Below are positions 17,489 through 25,438 of a stretch of DNA of 64,000 bases, in pieces; the stretch's first letter is position 1, and the number at the start of each line of letters is the position of its first letter. The notes under the pieces were generated by a model. The model saw only the letters and a list, made by a program, of their open reading frames with translations, had not been told where the DNA came from and did no database searches. Origin of the DNA: Mycolicibacterium setense (lineage in GTDB: Bacteria > Actinomycetota > Actinomycetes > Mycobacteriales > Mycobacteriaceae). The DNA lies in NCBI RefSeq assembly GCF_000805385.1, contig NZ_JTJW01000006.1, positions 62,001 through 126,000 on the forward strand. Reading direction: 5' to 3'. Both the position numbers and the translations under genes were made by a program.

Positions 17489-19479
17489 CAACTCTGGAGG
17501 TGATCCGGCCAGGCATGTCCACCACCGTCCAGGACTGGCCCGGGCGGACCGGGTACTGGCAGGTCGGGGTGCCGCCGTCGGGTCCGATGGACGATGTGTC
17601 GTTCCGGCTGGCCAATATCGCGGTGGGCAACCCGGAGGGCGCGCCCGGTTTGGAAGCCACGATGGGCGGACCGGCCTTGCGCTTCGACACCGACACCTGG
17701 GTGTGTGTCACCGGTGCGCCCGCGCCGGTGAGCATCGACGGTAGACGAGTGGCGCAGTGGGTTCCCGTCCTCGTCGAGGCCGGCCAGGTCCTGGATGTGG
17801 GGATGGTCGACGGACCGGGTCTGCGGATGTACATCGCACTGGCGGGCGGACTGCAAGCCGACGAGTACCTGGGCAGCGCATCGACATTCACTCTGGGGCG
17901 GTTCGGCGGCCACGAGGGCCGTGTGCTGGCGGTGGGGGACAAGCTGGAGACCCGCGACGTGGCGGGCGGCATTCGCCGACGCATCCTGTTCGAAGAACAG
18001 CCGGCCATCGGCAGCCATTGGTACATCGCGGTGACGGTCGGCCCGCATTCCGCGCCGGAGTTCTTCACGCGCAACGACATCGACACGCTGCTCAACCACG
18101 ACTATGAGGTGCATTTCAACTCCGACCGCACCGGAGTCCGGTTGATCGGGCCGCAGCCGGAATGGGCTCGTCCCGACGGCGGGGAAGCAGGGCTGCACCC
18201 GTCGAACATCCACGACAACGCGTACTCGGTGGGCTCGCTCGACTTCACCGGGGACACTCCGATCCTGCTCGGCCCGGACGGTCCGAGCCTCGGCGGGTTC
18301 GTCTGCCCGGTCACCGTCACCGCGGCAGACCGTTGGAAACTGGGCCAACTCGCACCCGGCGCCACGATCCGGTTCGTCCCGGTGAAGGCATCGGCGGCGG
18401 CACCGCCCGCCACGGTGAGCCAGGCCCGGCGCGCCTCCATCCCCGCCGTGTTCTCCGTCGGCGGCGATGAGGACGACGGAATCGTCGCCGGCACAACCTC
18501 GTCTGATGGCACCACGGCTGTCACCTATCGCCGGATCGGGGATGACAACATCCTGGTCGAGTATGGCGAGATGCGTCTGGACCTTGCGCTGCGCGCGCGT
18601 GCCCATGCGCTGCACCATGCGTTGGAACAGCACCGGCCGGACGGACTGATCGACCTCACACCGGGAATCCGTTCACTCCAGGTCAAGGTGGATCCCGGCC
18701 GGCTGCCGCAAGCGAAACTGGTGCCGCTGCTGGCCGAACTCGAGGCGTCGCTTCCGGCCGCGCAGGATCTCGTGGTGCCCAACCGGACCGTGCGGTTGCC
18801 GTTGAGCTGGGATGACCCCTCGACCCGAGAGGCGATCGAGCGCTACATGCACGGCGTGCGCGCTGATGCGCCGTGGTGCCCGTGGAACATCGAGTTCATC
18901 CGGCGGATGAACGGCCTGGCCTCGGTGGATGATGTGCACCGAATCGTCTATGACGCCGAGTATCTGGTGCTCGGCCTGGGCGATGTGTACCTGGGGGCCC
19001 CGGTCGCCACACCGCTGGATCCACGGCATCGCCTGGTCACCACCAAGTACAACCCCGCGCGCACCTGGACGCCGGAGAACGCCGTCGGAATCGGCGGGGC
19101 CTACCTGTGCATCTACGGGATGGAGGGCCCGGGCGGATACCAGTTCGTCGGCCGCACCACCCAGATCTGGAATCACCGTCACCCCCTGACCGCGCAAGGC
19201 TTCGAGCCCGAACACCCGTGGCTGCTGAGGTTTTTCGACCGCATCCAGTGGTACCCGGTGTCCGCCGAGGAGCTGCTGGACTTGCGTGCCGATATGGCCG
19301 CTGGACGCGGGCATGTCGAGATCAGCGACGGAACATTTTCGCTGGCCGAGCATGAGCAATTCCTGGCCGCCAATGCCGAGGACATCGCTGCCACCCGCAC
19401 GACGATGGAGGACGCGCGGGCCGAAGAGCGCAAGCGTTGGTCTGCGGCAGGAGAATTCGCACGAAAGGAGTCTGCGTGA
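17485..19479 (+). CDS. Carboxyltransferase part of urea/guanidine carboxylase, lacking biotin carboxylase and biotin carrier domains
   Basis: 664 residues made only of the two carboxyltransferase halves of urea carboxylase: an AHS2/KipA-like domain (about 1-290; TVQDWPGRTGYWQVGVPPSG, IALAGGLQADEYLGS) and an AHS1/KipI-like domain (about 350-600; DGLIDLTPGIRSLQVKVDP, CIYGMEGPGGYQFVGRT). In normal urea or guanidine carboxylase a biotin-carboxylase domain precedes and a biotin-carrier domain follows. Here the chain starts at AHS2 and ends in a charged helix just where the carrier would begin; no AMKM-type biotin site is present. The carboxylated biotin must come from another protein if the enzyme works. 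Coupled to its neighbours by ATGA/GTGA overlaps. Confidence 0.9.
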   Translation: MTTLEVIRPGMSTTVQDWPGRTGYWQVGVPPSGPMDDVSFRLANIAVGNPEGAPGLEATMGGPALRFDTDTWVCVTGAPAPVSIDGRRVAQWVPVLVEAGQVLDVGMVDGPGLRMYIALAGGLQADEYLGSASTFTLGRFGGHEGRVLAVGDKLETRDVAGGIRRRILFEEQPAIGSHWYIAVTVGPHSAPEFFTRNDIDTLLNHDYEVHFNSDRTGVRLIGPQPEWARPDGGEAGLHPSNIHDNAYSVGSLDFTGDTPILLGPDGPSLGGFVCPVTVTAADRWKLGQLAPGATIRFVPVKASAAAPPATVSQARRASIPAVFSVGGDEDDGIVAGTTSSDGTTAVTYRRIGDDNILVEYGEMRLDLALRARAHALHHALEQHRPDGLIDLTPGIRSLQVKVDPGRLPQAKLVPLLAELEASLPAAQDLVVPNRTVRLPLSWDDPSTREAIERYMHGVRADAPWCPWNIEFIRRMNGLASVDDVHRIVYDAEYLVLGLGDVYLGAPVATPLDPRHRLVTTKYNPARTWTPENAVGIGGAYLCIYGMEGPGGYQFVGRTTQIWNHRHPLTAQGFEPEHPWLLRFFDRIQWYPVSAEELLDLRADMAAGRGHVEISDGTFSLAEHEQFLAANAEDIAATRTTMEDARAEERKRWSAAGEFARKESA

Positions 19480-21167
19480 GTGAGCTTGCGAGCGAACCAT
19501 CGAACTCGGCGCGCATTGCCGAGATCTATCAGAGGATCATCGACAGCGGCCGATCCGAAGTGTTCATCCACCTGCGGCCGCAGGCAGAAGTCGAGGCCGA
19601 CTACCGCGCCGCGCTTGTCGGCGACGGACCGCTGGCCGGGTTGGTGCTCGCGGTGAAGGACAACGTCGATGTGGCGGGGATACCGACCACTGCGGCTTGC
19701 CCAGATTTCAGTTATATTCCCGATGCCGACGCACCGGCGGTGTCCGCTCTCAAGGCCGCCGGTGCTGTCGTCATCGGAAAGACCAACCTCGACCAGTTCG
19801 CCACCGGATTGGTGGGGACCCGCAGTCCCTATGGCGCCGTGTGCGATTCCCGCCGTCCGGACTACATCTCGGGTGGGTCGAGTTCGGGGTCCGCGGTGGC
19901 CGTCGCGCTCGGCTTCGCCGATATCGCGATCGGTACCGACACCGCCGGATCCGGCCGCGTTCCGGCCGGACTGCAGGGCATCGTCGGAATCAAAGCCACG
20001 GTCGGCCTCGTCTCCACCGAAGGCGTCGTCCCGGCATGTGCGAGCTATGACTGTGTGACGATCTTCGCCGCTGACCTGGCCACCGCCCAGTCGGCGATGG
20101 CTGTGATGAGCGCCGGTGCGCCGCAGCGGCAATGGCCGGCCGATGTCCCATTCGCCGCGCCGGTGACTCCGCGGATCGCGATCCCGGACGCGTTGGCCGG
20201 GCTGGACGATCAATGGCGGGCCGCCTTCGATGCCTCCGTGCGGCAGGCGAAGGCCGCCGGTTTCGACATCGTGGCGATTCCGATGGACGATTTCTTCGCC
20301 GCGGCCAACCTTCTCTACAACGGCGCACTCGTGGCCGAACGATGGGATGCCGTAGGCGAATTCGTGAGTACAGCCGGCCTGGATGCCGCGCTGGACCCGA
20401 CCGTGGCCGCGATCATCATCTCGGCCGGGACGCACACGGCCACCGATCTGTTGCGGGACCGGAGGCAGGTCGAGGATCTACGTAACAGGGCACTGGCGCA
20501 GCTCGCCGGCTGTCACGCACTCATGGTCCCGACCGCTCCCGAGCATCCGCGCATCGATGAAGTGGCGGCCGACCCGGTCGCGGTCAACTCCCGGATGGGC
20601 CGTTACACCAACTTCTGCAACCTGTTCGACATGTGTGCCATCGCGGTTCCCGCGGGGGCGGTGTCCGACGGCGCGCAGTTCGGAATCACCCTGCTGGCAA
20701 CGGCATTCCACGACAGTGTCATCGCTGACCTGGCGGCGCGGTTCCTCGATGCTCCGTCGGCCGCGACCTGGCCCGAATCCGGCGGGGCACCGCTGACCGA
20801 ACTCGCGGTGTTCGGCGCGCATCTGCGCGGTCAGCCGTTGGAACATCAGCTCACCGGGCGGGGCGCCCGCTGGGCCGGACCGATCACCACCGCGCCGCAC
20901 TATCGCCTGTATGCCCTCGACACGGTTCCGCCCAAGCCCGGCCTGACCCGCGTCGCCGAGGATGGTGCGCCGATCGTGGGCGAACGGTGGGTCTTGTCCC
21001 CGGCCGCGCTGGGGGAGTTCCTGGCCGAACTACCCGCGCCGATGCTGCTCGGCAAGGTGGAGCTCGACGACGGCCGCTGGATCACCGGTTTCGGTTGTGA
21101 CCACATCGCTCCCACACAGGGCCGGGACATCACCGAGTACCGGGGTTGGTTGGCGGCGATGGGCTGA
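19476..21167 (+). CDS. atzF: Allophanate hydrolase
   Basis: Amidase-signature enzyme hydrolysing allophanate to ammonia and CO2. The N-terminal amidase domain has the catalytic Ser-rich segment GGSSSGSAVA (133-142) and the upstream lysine region AVKDNVDVAG. The C-terminal extension of about 130 residues (ELAVFGAHLRGQPLEHQLTG, ending with a GF-type segment near VELDDGRWITGFGCDH) is the known allophanate hydrolase C-terminal domain. GTG 19476 overlaps the stop of the carboxyltransferase gene and follows AAAGGAG at a proper distance, giving 563 residues. It completes the pathway guanidine or urea to allophanate to ammonia. Confidence 0.93.
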   Translation: MSELASEPSNSARIAEIYQRIIDSGRSEVFIHLRPQAEVEADYRAALVGDGPLAGLVLAVKDNVDVAGIPTTAACPDFSYIPDADAPAVSALKAAGAVVIGKTNLDQFATGLVGTRSPYGAVCDSRRPDYISGGSSSGSAVAVALGFADIAIGTDTAGSGRVPAGLQGIVGIKATVGLVSTEGVVPACASYDCVTIFAADLATAQSAMAVMSAGAPQRQWPADVPFAAPVTPRIAIPDALAGLDDQWRAAFDASVRQAKAAGFDIVAIPMDDFFAAANLLYNGALVAERWDAVGEFVSTAGLDAALDPTVAAIIISAGTHTATDLLRDRRQVEDLRNRALAQLAGCHALMVPTAPEHPRIDEVAADPVAVNSRMGRYTNFCNLFDMCAIAVPAGAVSDGAQFGITLLATAFHDSVIADLAARFLDAPSAATWPESGGAPLTELAVFGAHLRGQPLEHQLTGRGARWAGPITTAPHYRLYALDTVPPKPGLTRVAEDGAPIVGERWVLSPAALGEFLAELPAPMLLGKVELDDGRWITGFGCDHIAPTQGRDITEYRGWLAAMG

Positions 21168-21199
21168 GCGCCTGGGGATGAACTCCGTGCCCGCGGCCC

Positions 21200-22372
21200 C
21201 TAGAAAGCGATCACACCGCGAATGTTGCGACCGGCGCGCAGGTCTCTCATCGCATCGTTGATGTCGTCGAGCTTGTAGGTGCGGGTGATGAGTTCATCGA
21301 GTTTGATCGTCCCAGCCTCGTACATGGACAACAAACGCGGCATCGCCTCGCGCGGGTTCATCTCGCCGTAGAGCACGCCTTTGAGGGTCTTACACGAGCT
21401 GACCATGTCCGGCAGGACCAAGGGCACCATCATGTCGGTCAGCTTGGCCATGCCGGTGAGCACGCAGACGCCGCCCTTCCTCAGCAGCATCATGGCGACC
21501 ATGATCAGATCCGGCGGCACCACGCCGGGCGTGAGCACGACGCGGTCAGCCATCACGCCCCAGGTGAGCTCCTTGACCAACTCGACTGCTGCGCCGGCGT
21601 CGACGGCGGTGTGGGTGGCCCCGAAGTTCGGTGCCACCTCTCGTTTGAACTCGTTCGGGTCGACCGCGACGATGTTCTTGGCGCCGGCGGCTTTTGCGCC
21701 CTGCACCGCGTTCATGCCGATTCCGCCGACGCCGACGACCACGACGGTGTCGCCGACCTGCGTGCCTGCCGCAACCGATCCCGATCCGAAACCGGTTGTC
21801 ACACCGCAAGAAACCAGCGATGCGGCCTCCAACGAGATCCAGTCGTTGATCTTGACGAGCGATCGCTCTGAGGCGACGACGTATTCGGAGAACGTCCCGA
21901 CCTGCATCATGGCCATCAGGTCCTCCGAGCCGTTCGGTCCGGTGACGTGCCTGCGTCGGGTGTGGTCGGTGGTCATCTCTTTGCTGTAGATCTCGGCACC
22001 GACATCGCACAGGTACGTGTGGCCGGTGACGCAGAACCGGCAGCTGCCGCAGGCCGGGAAGAATGAAATGGCCACGTGGTCACCGGGTTTGAGGCTGGCC
22101 ACACCGGGGCCCACCGCTTCGACGATGCCGGAGCCCTCATGTCCGCCGAGCATCGGAAACCATTCGGGCACCGGTACGCCGGCCGCCCGCATCATCTCCT
22201 CCATATCGGCGCTGGGGACGCTATCGCCGGTGTAGAAGTGCTCGTCGGAGTGGCAGATACCTGCGTAGGCCATCTTCACCAGAACTTCACCCGCTCTGGG
22301 CGGGTCGAGGTCGATCTCGGTGACCTCCCAGTCGATGCCTACGCCACGGAGAATCGCCGCCTTGGACTTCAT
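21200..22372 (-). CDS. NDMA-dependent, zinc-type alcohol dehydrogenase (mycofactocin-linked family)
   Basis: 390 residues, medium-chain zinc alcohol dehydrogenase. Catalytic-zinc region GICHSDEHFYTG and GHEGSGIVEAVG, structural-zinc cysteines in PACGSCRFCVTGHTYLC, and nucleotide site VGVGGIGMNAVQGAK. The sequence type (MKSKAAILRGVGIDWEVTEI, DLMAMMQVGTFSEY) is that of actinobacterial dehydrogenases with tightly bound NAD that use mycofactocin as external acceptor. The start overlaps the aldehyde dehydrogenase stop (TGATG), so an alcohol-to-aldehyde-to-acid pair is likely, followed by CoA activation elsewhere in the cluster. It is convergent with the allophanate hydrolase gene. Confidence 0.9.
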   Translation of the reverse strand: MKSKAAILRGVGIDWEVTEIDLDPPRAGEVLVKMAYAGICHSDEHFYTGDSVPSADMEEMMRAAGVPVPEWFPMLGGHEGSGIVEAVGPGVASLKPGDHVAISFFPACGSCRFCVTGHTYLCDVGAEIYSKEMTTDHTRRRHVTGPNGSEDLMAMMQVGTFSEYVVASERSLVKINDWISLEAASLVSCGVTTGFGSGSVAAGTQVGDTVVVVGVGGIGMNAVQGAKAAGAKNIVAVDPNEFKREVAPNFGATHTAVDAGAAVELVKELTWGVMADRVVLTPGVVPPDLIMVAMMLLRKGGVCVLTGMAKLTDMMVPLVLPDMVSSCKTLKGVLYGEMNPREAMPRLLSMYEAGTIKLDELITRTYKLDDINDAMRDLRAGRNIRGVIAF

Positions 22373-23838
22373 CAGGCCGGCCACCCCACTGTCTTGGTCT
22401 CGGTGAAGATCTCCAAACCCTCGAGACCGCATTGTCGTCCGATGCCGGACTGTTTGTAGCCGCCGAACGGTGCGTCGGCGCCATACCAGAGTCCACCGTT
22501 GATGCCCAGTGTGCCGGTGCGTATCCGGCTTGCCACGTTCTTGGCCCGTTCCAGGTCATTGGCGAACACAACACCGGACAGGCCGTAGATCGAGTCGTTG
22601 GCGATCCGCACCGCGTCATCGTCGTCGTCGAATCCGATGACCGACAATACCGGACCGAAGATCTCCTCCTGGGCGATGGTCATCCGGTTGTCGACGTCGG
22701 CGAAGATCGTCGGCTCTACGAAGAATCCCTTGGGCAGATGTCTGGGGATACCGCCACCGGTGACCAGTCGGGCGCCCTCCTGCTTGCCTTTCTCGATGTA
22801 GCTCAGCACCCGGTCCTGTTGTCGTTTGGACACCTGTGGTCCCTGCAGGACTGACGGATCGGTGGGGTCGCCGTATTTGTTCTTCTCCAGCGCGATCTTG
22901 ACGATCTCGACGGCTTCGTCATACCGCGAATTGGGCACCAGCAGCCGGGTGGGCATGGCGCAGCCCTGCCCGGCATGCATGGAGATGAAGGCACTGCCCC
23001 CGATCGACGCCCGCATATCCCCTTCGTCCTCGAGGACCAGATACACCGATTTGCCGCCGAGTTCGAGGAAGGTGGGCTTCACGGTTTCCGAGGCGGCGGC
23101 CATGATGCGGCGCCCGGTCGCGGTCGAACCCGTGAACGCCACCATGTCCACGAGTGGTGAGGTGGACAGTACCTCGCCGACGAGGTGGTCGGAGGAGGTC
23201 ACGATGTTGATGACGCCCGGTGGAATATCGGTGTGTTCGGCGATGATCCGGCCGATCCGGGTTGCGTTCCACGGCGTGTCGGGGGCGGGTTTGAGCACCA
23301 TCGTGTTGCCCATGGCCAGGATCGGGCCGATCTTGTTGAGGATGATCTCGAACGGGAAGTTCCACGGCGTGACGACGCCTACAACCCCGATCGGTTCCTT
23401 CCACACCTCCCGCGCGGCCGGCGTTCCCATACCGAAGGCGTCCTTGTCGGGAAGAGAACGCTTCCAGGGGAACTGGGCGATCATGTCGGCGGGCCAGGTG
23501 AGCGCCTCGTTGAGCGGGACGTCGAGCTGCGGGCCGTAGGTCGACAACACCGGACAGCCGACCTCGGCGACAAGTTCGGCGCGGATGTCCTCGCGTTCGG
23601 CCTCCAGAGCCGCCTGCAGCTGACGCAGACCGGCAGCCCTCAGCTCACCGTTTCGCGACCAGTCCGTGTGGTCGAACGCGTGCCGAGCCGCGGCCACGGC
23701 GCGCTCCATGTCTGCGCAGGTGCCGTCGGCGGTGACGCCGAGCACGTCCTCGGTGGCGGGGTTGATGTTCTCGAAGGTTCGGCCGGTCTCCCCGTCGACG
23801 AGCTTGCCGTCGATGAGCATGCGGGATTCGTGTGTCAT
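22372..23838 (-). CDS. Aldehyde dehydrogenase
   Basis: 488-residue NAD(P)-dependent aldehyde dehydrogenase. Catalytic Cys293 lies in HAGQGCAMPTR, the general-base Glu in FLELGGKSVYLV, and the cofactor-binding loop is TPWNFPFEIILNKIGPILA. It oxidises the aldehyde from the coupled alcohol dehydrogenase to the acid. It is followed by the dehydrogenase with a one-base overlap and preceded by an SDR gene 13 bases upstream, forming a three-gene operon driven from the region 24650-24765. Confidence 0.92.
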   Translation of the reverse strand: MTHESRMLIDGKLVDGETGRTFENINPATEDVLGVTADGTCADMERAVAAARHAFDHTDWSRNGELRAAGLRQLQAALEAEREDIRAELVAEVGCPVLSTYGPQLDVPLNEALTWPADMIAQFPWKRSLPDKDAFGMGTPAAREVWKEPIGVVGVVTPWNFPFEIILNKIGPILAMGNTMVLKPAPDTPWNATRIGRIIAEHTDIPPGVINIVTSSDHLVGEVLSTSPLVDMVAFTGSTATGRRIMAAASETVKPTFLELGGKSVYLVLEDEGDMRASIGGSAFISMHAGQGCAMPTRLLVPNSRYDEAVEIVKIALEKNKYGDPTDPSVLQGPQVSKRQQDRVLSYIEKGKQEGARLVTGGGIPRHLPKGFFVEPTIFADVDNRMTIAQEEIFGPVLSVIGFDDDDDAVRIANDSIYGLSGVVFANDLERAKNVASRIRTGTLGINGGLWYGADAPFGGYKQSGIGRQCGLEGLEIFTETKTVGWPA

Positions 23839-23851
23839 CTAGTGCTGTCCT

Positions 23852-24649
23852 TCACCACTGTCGGAGTTCGTTGACCGCCGCGGACGGGCGGGGGGCCATG
23901 GTCAAGTAGGGGATGAAACTGCTGCTGCCGCAGATGAGTACGGAGTACACGACATCGGCAAGATGGCCGGCGTCGACAAGGCCGCCCTGCATCTCGCCCC
24001 GCTCCATCCATAGCCGGATGGCTTTGTCGAGCGCTTCGGGATCCCAGCTCTTGTTGAATTCGGTCTGCGAATCGCCTTCGCCGCCGAAGCTGTCGCCCAC
24101 TGCGAGGCGGGTGAAACCGATGTTGGGGTGTTCGATGCGCCAAGCCTCGACGAGTTTGTCCAGCGCGGCTTTCGTGACGGCGTAAGCACCCAGGAGCGGC
24201 CAGGGATTGGTGTACGACGCGCTCAGCGACGACAGGTAGACCGCCGATCCGCCGGTAGCGGCCAGGTGCGGTGCGGCCGCCGCCGTCGCGAGTGACGCAC
24301 CGGTGACGTTGGTCGCGAACAGTTGCGCCCATTGTTCGGCGGCGACCTCCCGCAGCGGCGCGAGTACCCCCATGCCGGTGGTGTACACCATGGCGTCCAG
24401 CCCGCCGAATTCGTGGACGACCTCGGACATGGCGGCCTCGCAGGAATCGGCGGCGGTCACATCGCAGACGACGGCAACGGCCCCGTTGCCCGCCTCCTTG
24501 GCGGCGTTCTCCAGGCGGTCGCGTCGGCGAGCCAGGAAGGCGACGCGAGCGCCCTTCTCGGCCAATCCCATTCCGATGCAGCGGCCGAGTCCAGCGGACG
24601 CGCCGACCACGGCCACCCGTGGAGCGCCAGATGTTGAGCTTCGCTGCAT
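23852..24649 (-). CDS. Short-chain dehydrogenase/reductase (SDR)
   Basis: 265 residues. NAD(P) motif VVGASAGLGRCIGMG near the N-terminus, NAG counterpart changed to TTGMG, catalytic Ser in YLSSLSASYTN, and YAVTKAALDK as the YxxxK motif. Similar in organisation to the SDR at 31996-32754. The C-terminal half (GDSQTEFNKSWDPEALDKAI) is less typical and may shape the substrate site. First gene of the SDR-aldehyde dehydrogenase-alcohol dehydrogenase operon; SD AAGGAG is seven bases before ATG. The operator at 24711-24730 and a TATAGT -10 box (24697-24702 on the complementary strand) are upstream. Confidence 0.88.
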   Translation of the reverse strand: MQRSSTSGAPRVAVVGASAGLGRCIGMGLAEKGARVAFLARRRDRLENAAKEAGNGAVAVVCDVTAADSCEAAMSEVVHEFGGLDAMVYTTGMGVLAPLREVAAEQWAQLFATNVTGASLATAAAAPHLAATGGSAVYLSSLSASYTNPWPLLGAYAVTKAALDKLVEAWRIEHPNIGFTRLAVGDSFGGEGDSQTEFNKSWDPEALDKAIRLWMERGEMQGGLVDAGHLADVVYSVLICGSSSFIPYLTMAPRPSAAVNELRQW

Positions 24650-24669
24650 GAGTCTCCTTGGGGTATCGA

Positions 24670-24686
24670 GAGTGAAATTATCACTC
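24670..24686. promoter_or_regulatory. Palindrome in the leader of the SDR operon
   Basis: GAGTGA-AATTA-TCACTC, perfect six-base arms with a five-base centre, 21-37 bases upstream of the SDR start and downstream of the probable -10 box. It could be an operator or an mRNA hairpin. Confidence 0.4.
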
Positions 24687-24710
24687 AGATAGAGCGACTA
24701 TATGCGATAT

Positions 24711-24730
24711 GTGGAAATCATCATTTACAT
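24711..24730. promoter_or_regulatory. Operator of the TGARAAT-N4-ATTYTCA family, site 1
   Basis: GTGGAAATCATCATTTACAT, 18 of 20 bases identical to the site at 50272-50291 and related to the sites at 34475, 37632 and 53562. It lies 62 bases upstream of the SDR gene, just upstream of the probable TATAGT -10 box. The bound regulator is not identified. Confidence 0.55.
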
Positions 24731-24765
24731 CGGGGTGCGTGGCTGCGGTTGGAGGTACCTAAGCT

Positions 24766-25398
24766 TCAGTCCCGCAATGCGTTTCGGGCGGTGGGTGCGA
24801 AGCTCAGCAACATTCGGTCGAGGATGGCGGCTGCCCGCTTCCGGGCCTGGGTGGTGTTCTTGGCGTGCGCGACCAGGAGGGCGGCCTCCTCGAGGGCGGC
24901 GACGAGCATGTGGGTCAGTTCGGTGACCGGCTGGTCATCGATGACGCCCGCGGCGATGGCGTCCCGTACGGTCGCGTCGATGAGCGCGATGCTGTTGCCT
25001 TCCTGGATCGCACGCAGCGTTCGCCACCCCAGCACGACCGGCCCGTCGATCAACATGACCCGTTGGACCTCGGGCTCCACCGCGGCCTGAAGAAACCCGT
25101 GCAAGCCGGTGCTGAGCTGCTCCCAGGCGTCGGTGCCCGGTGGTGGGGAGGCCAGTGAGCGCAGCGTCAGATCCCGTTCGACCTCTTCGAAGACGGCGCG
25201 GAACAGCTCAGCCTTGTCCTTGAAGTGGTGATAGAACGCGCCGCGGGTGCCCACTCCGGAAGCGGTGACGAGGTCGCCGATGCTTGTGTCGAAGTAGCCC
25301 TTTTGCGCGAACAGCTCGCGACCTGCGTCAATCAGGTCGCGGCGGGTTTGATCGCCCCGGGCCCGGCGTTCGTCGTCGGTGCCTCCCCGCTTCGCCAT
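24766..25398 (-). CDS. TetR/AcrR-family transcriptional regulator (autoregulated with divergent gene)
   Basis: 210 residues. The helix-turn-helix at about residues 15-60 contains LIDAGRELFAQKGYFDTSIG and GVGTRGAFYHHFKDKAELFR. ATG 25398 is chosen because TAGGAT (-10, complementary strand 25406-25411) lies seven bases before it and a 21-bp palindrome directly abuts that box. The same palindrome type occurs twice before the P450 gene at 27763, so this protein probably represses itself, the divergent binding protein and the P450 operon. It faces the SDR operon on the same strand, with a 116-base gap. Confidence 0.88.
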   Translation of the reverse strand: MAKRGGTDDERRARGDQTRRDLIDAGRELFAQKGYFDTSIGDLVTASGVGTRGAFYHHFKDKAELFRAVFEEVERDLTLRSLASPPPGTDAWEQLSTGLHGFLQAAVEPEVQRVMLIDGPVVLGWRTLRAIQEGNSIALIDATVRDAIAAGVIDDQPVTELTHMLVAALEEAALLVAHAKNTTQARKRAAAILDRMLLSFAPTARNALRD

Positions 25399-25412
25399 GC
25401 GGATGATCCTAT

Positions 25413-25433
25413 CAACATTCATGATGTATGTTG
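25413..25433. promoter_or_regulatory. 21-bp palindromic operator between two divergent leaderless promoters
   Basis: CAACAT-T-CAT-G-ATG-T-ATGTTG, symmetric except for one base pair and the centre. It fills the space between the -10 box of the TetR gene (TAGGAT, 25406-25411 complementary strand) and overlaps the -10 box of the divergent gene (TATGTT, 25427-25432, six bases before ATG 25439). Binding would block both promoters. Near copies are at 27689-27709 and 27711-27731. Confidence 0.7.
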
Positions 25434-25438
25434 CGGGT

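Noticed and set aside
17194-18633. Open frame of 479 codons opposite the DUF1989 and carboxyltransferase genes
   Set aside because: Codon-bias shadow; it crosses the junction of two coupled genes and has no domain.
25379-25438. Longer start for the binding-protein-like gene that could encode a signal peptide
   Set aside because: The upstream residues overlap the operator and -10 box, are preceded by no ribosome-binding site and form no standard signal peptide.
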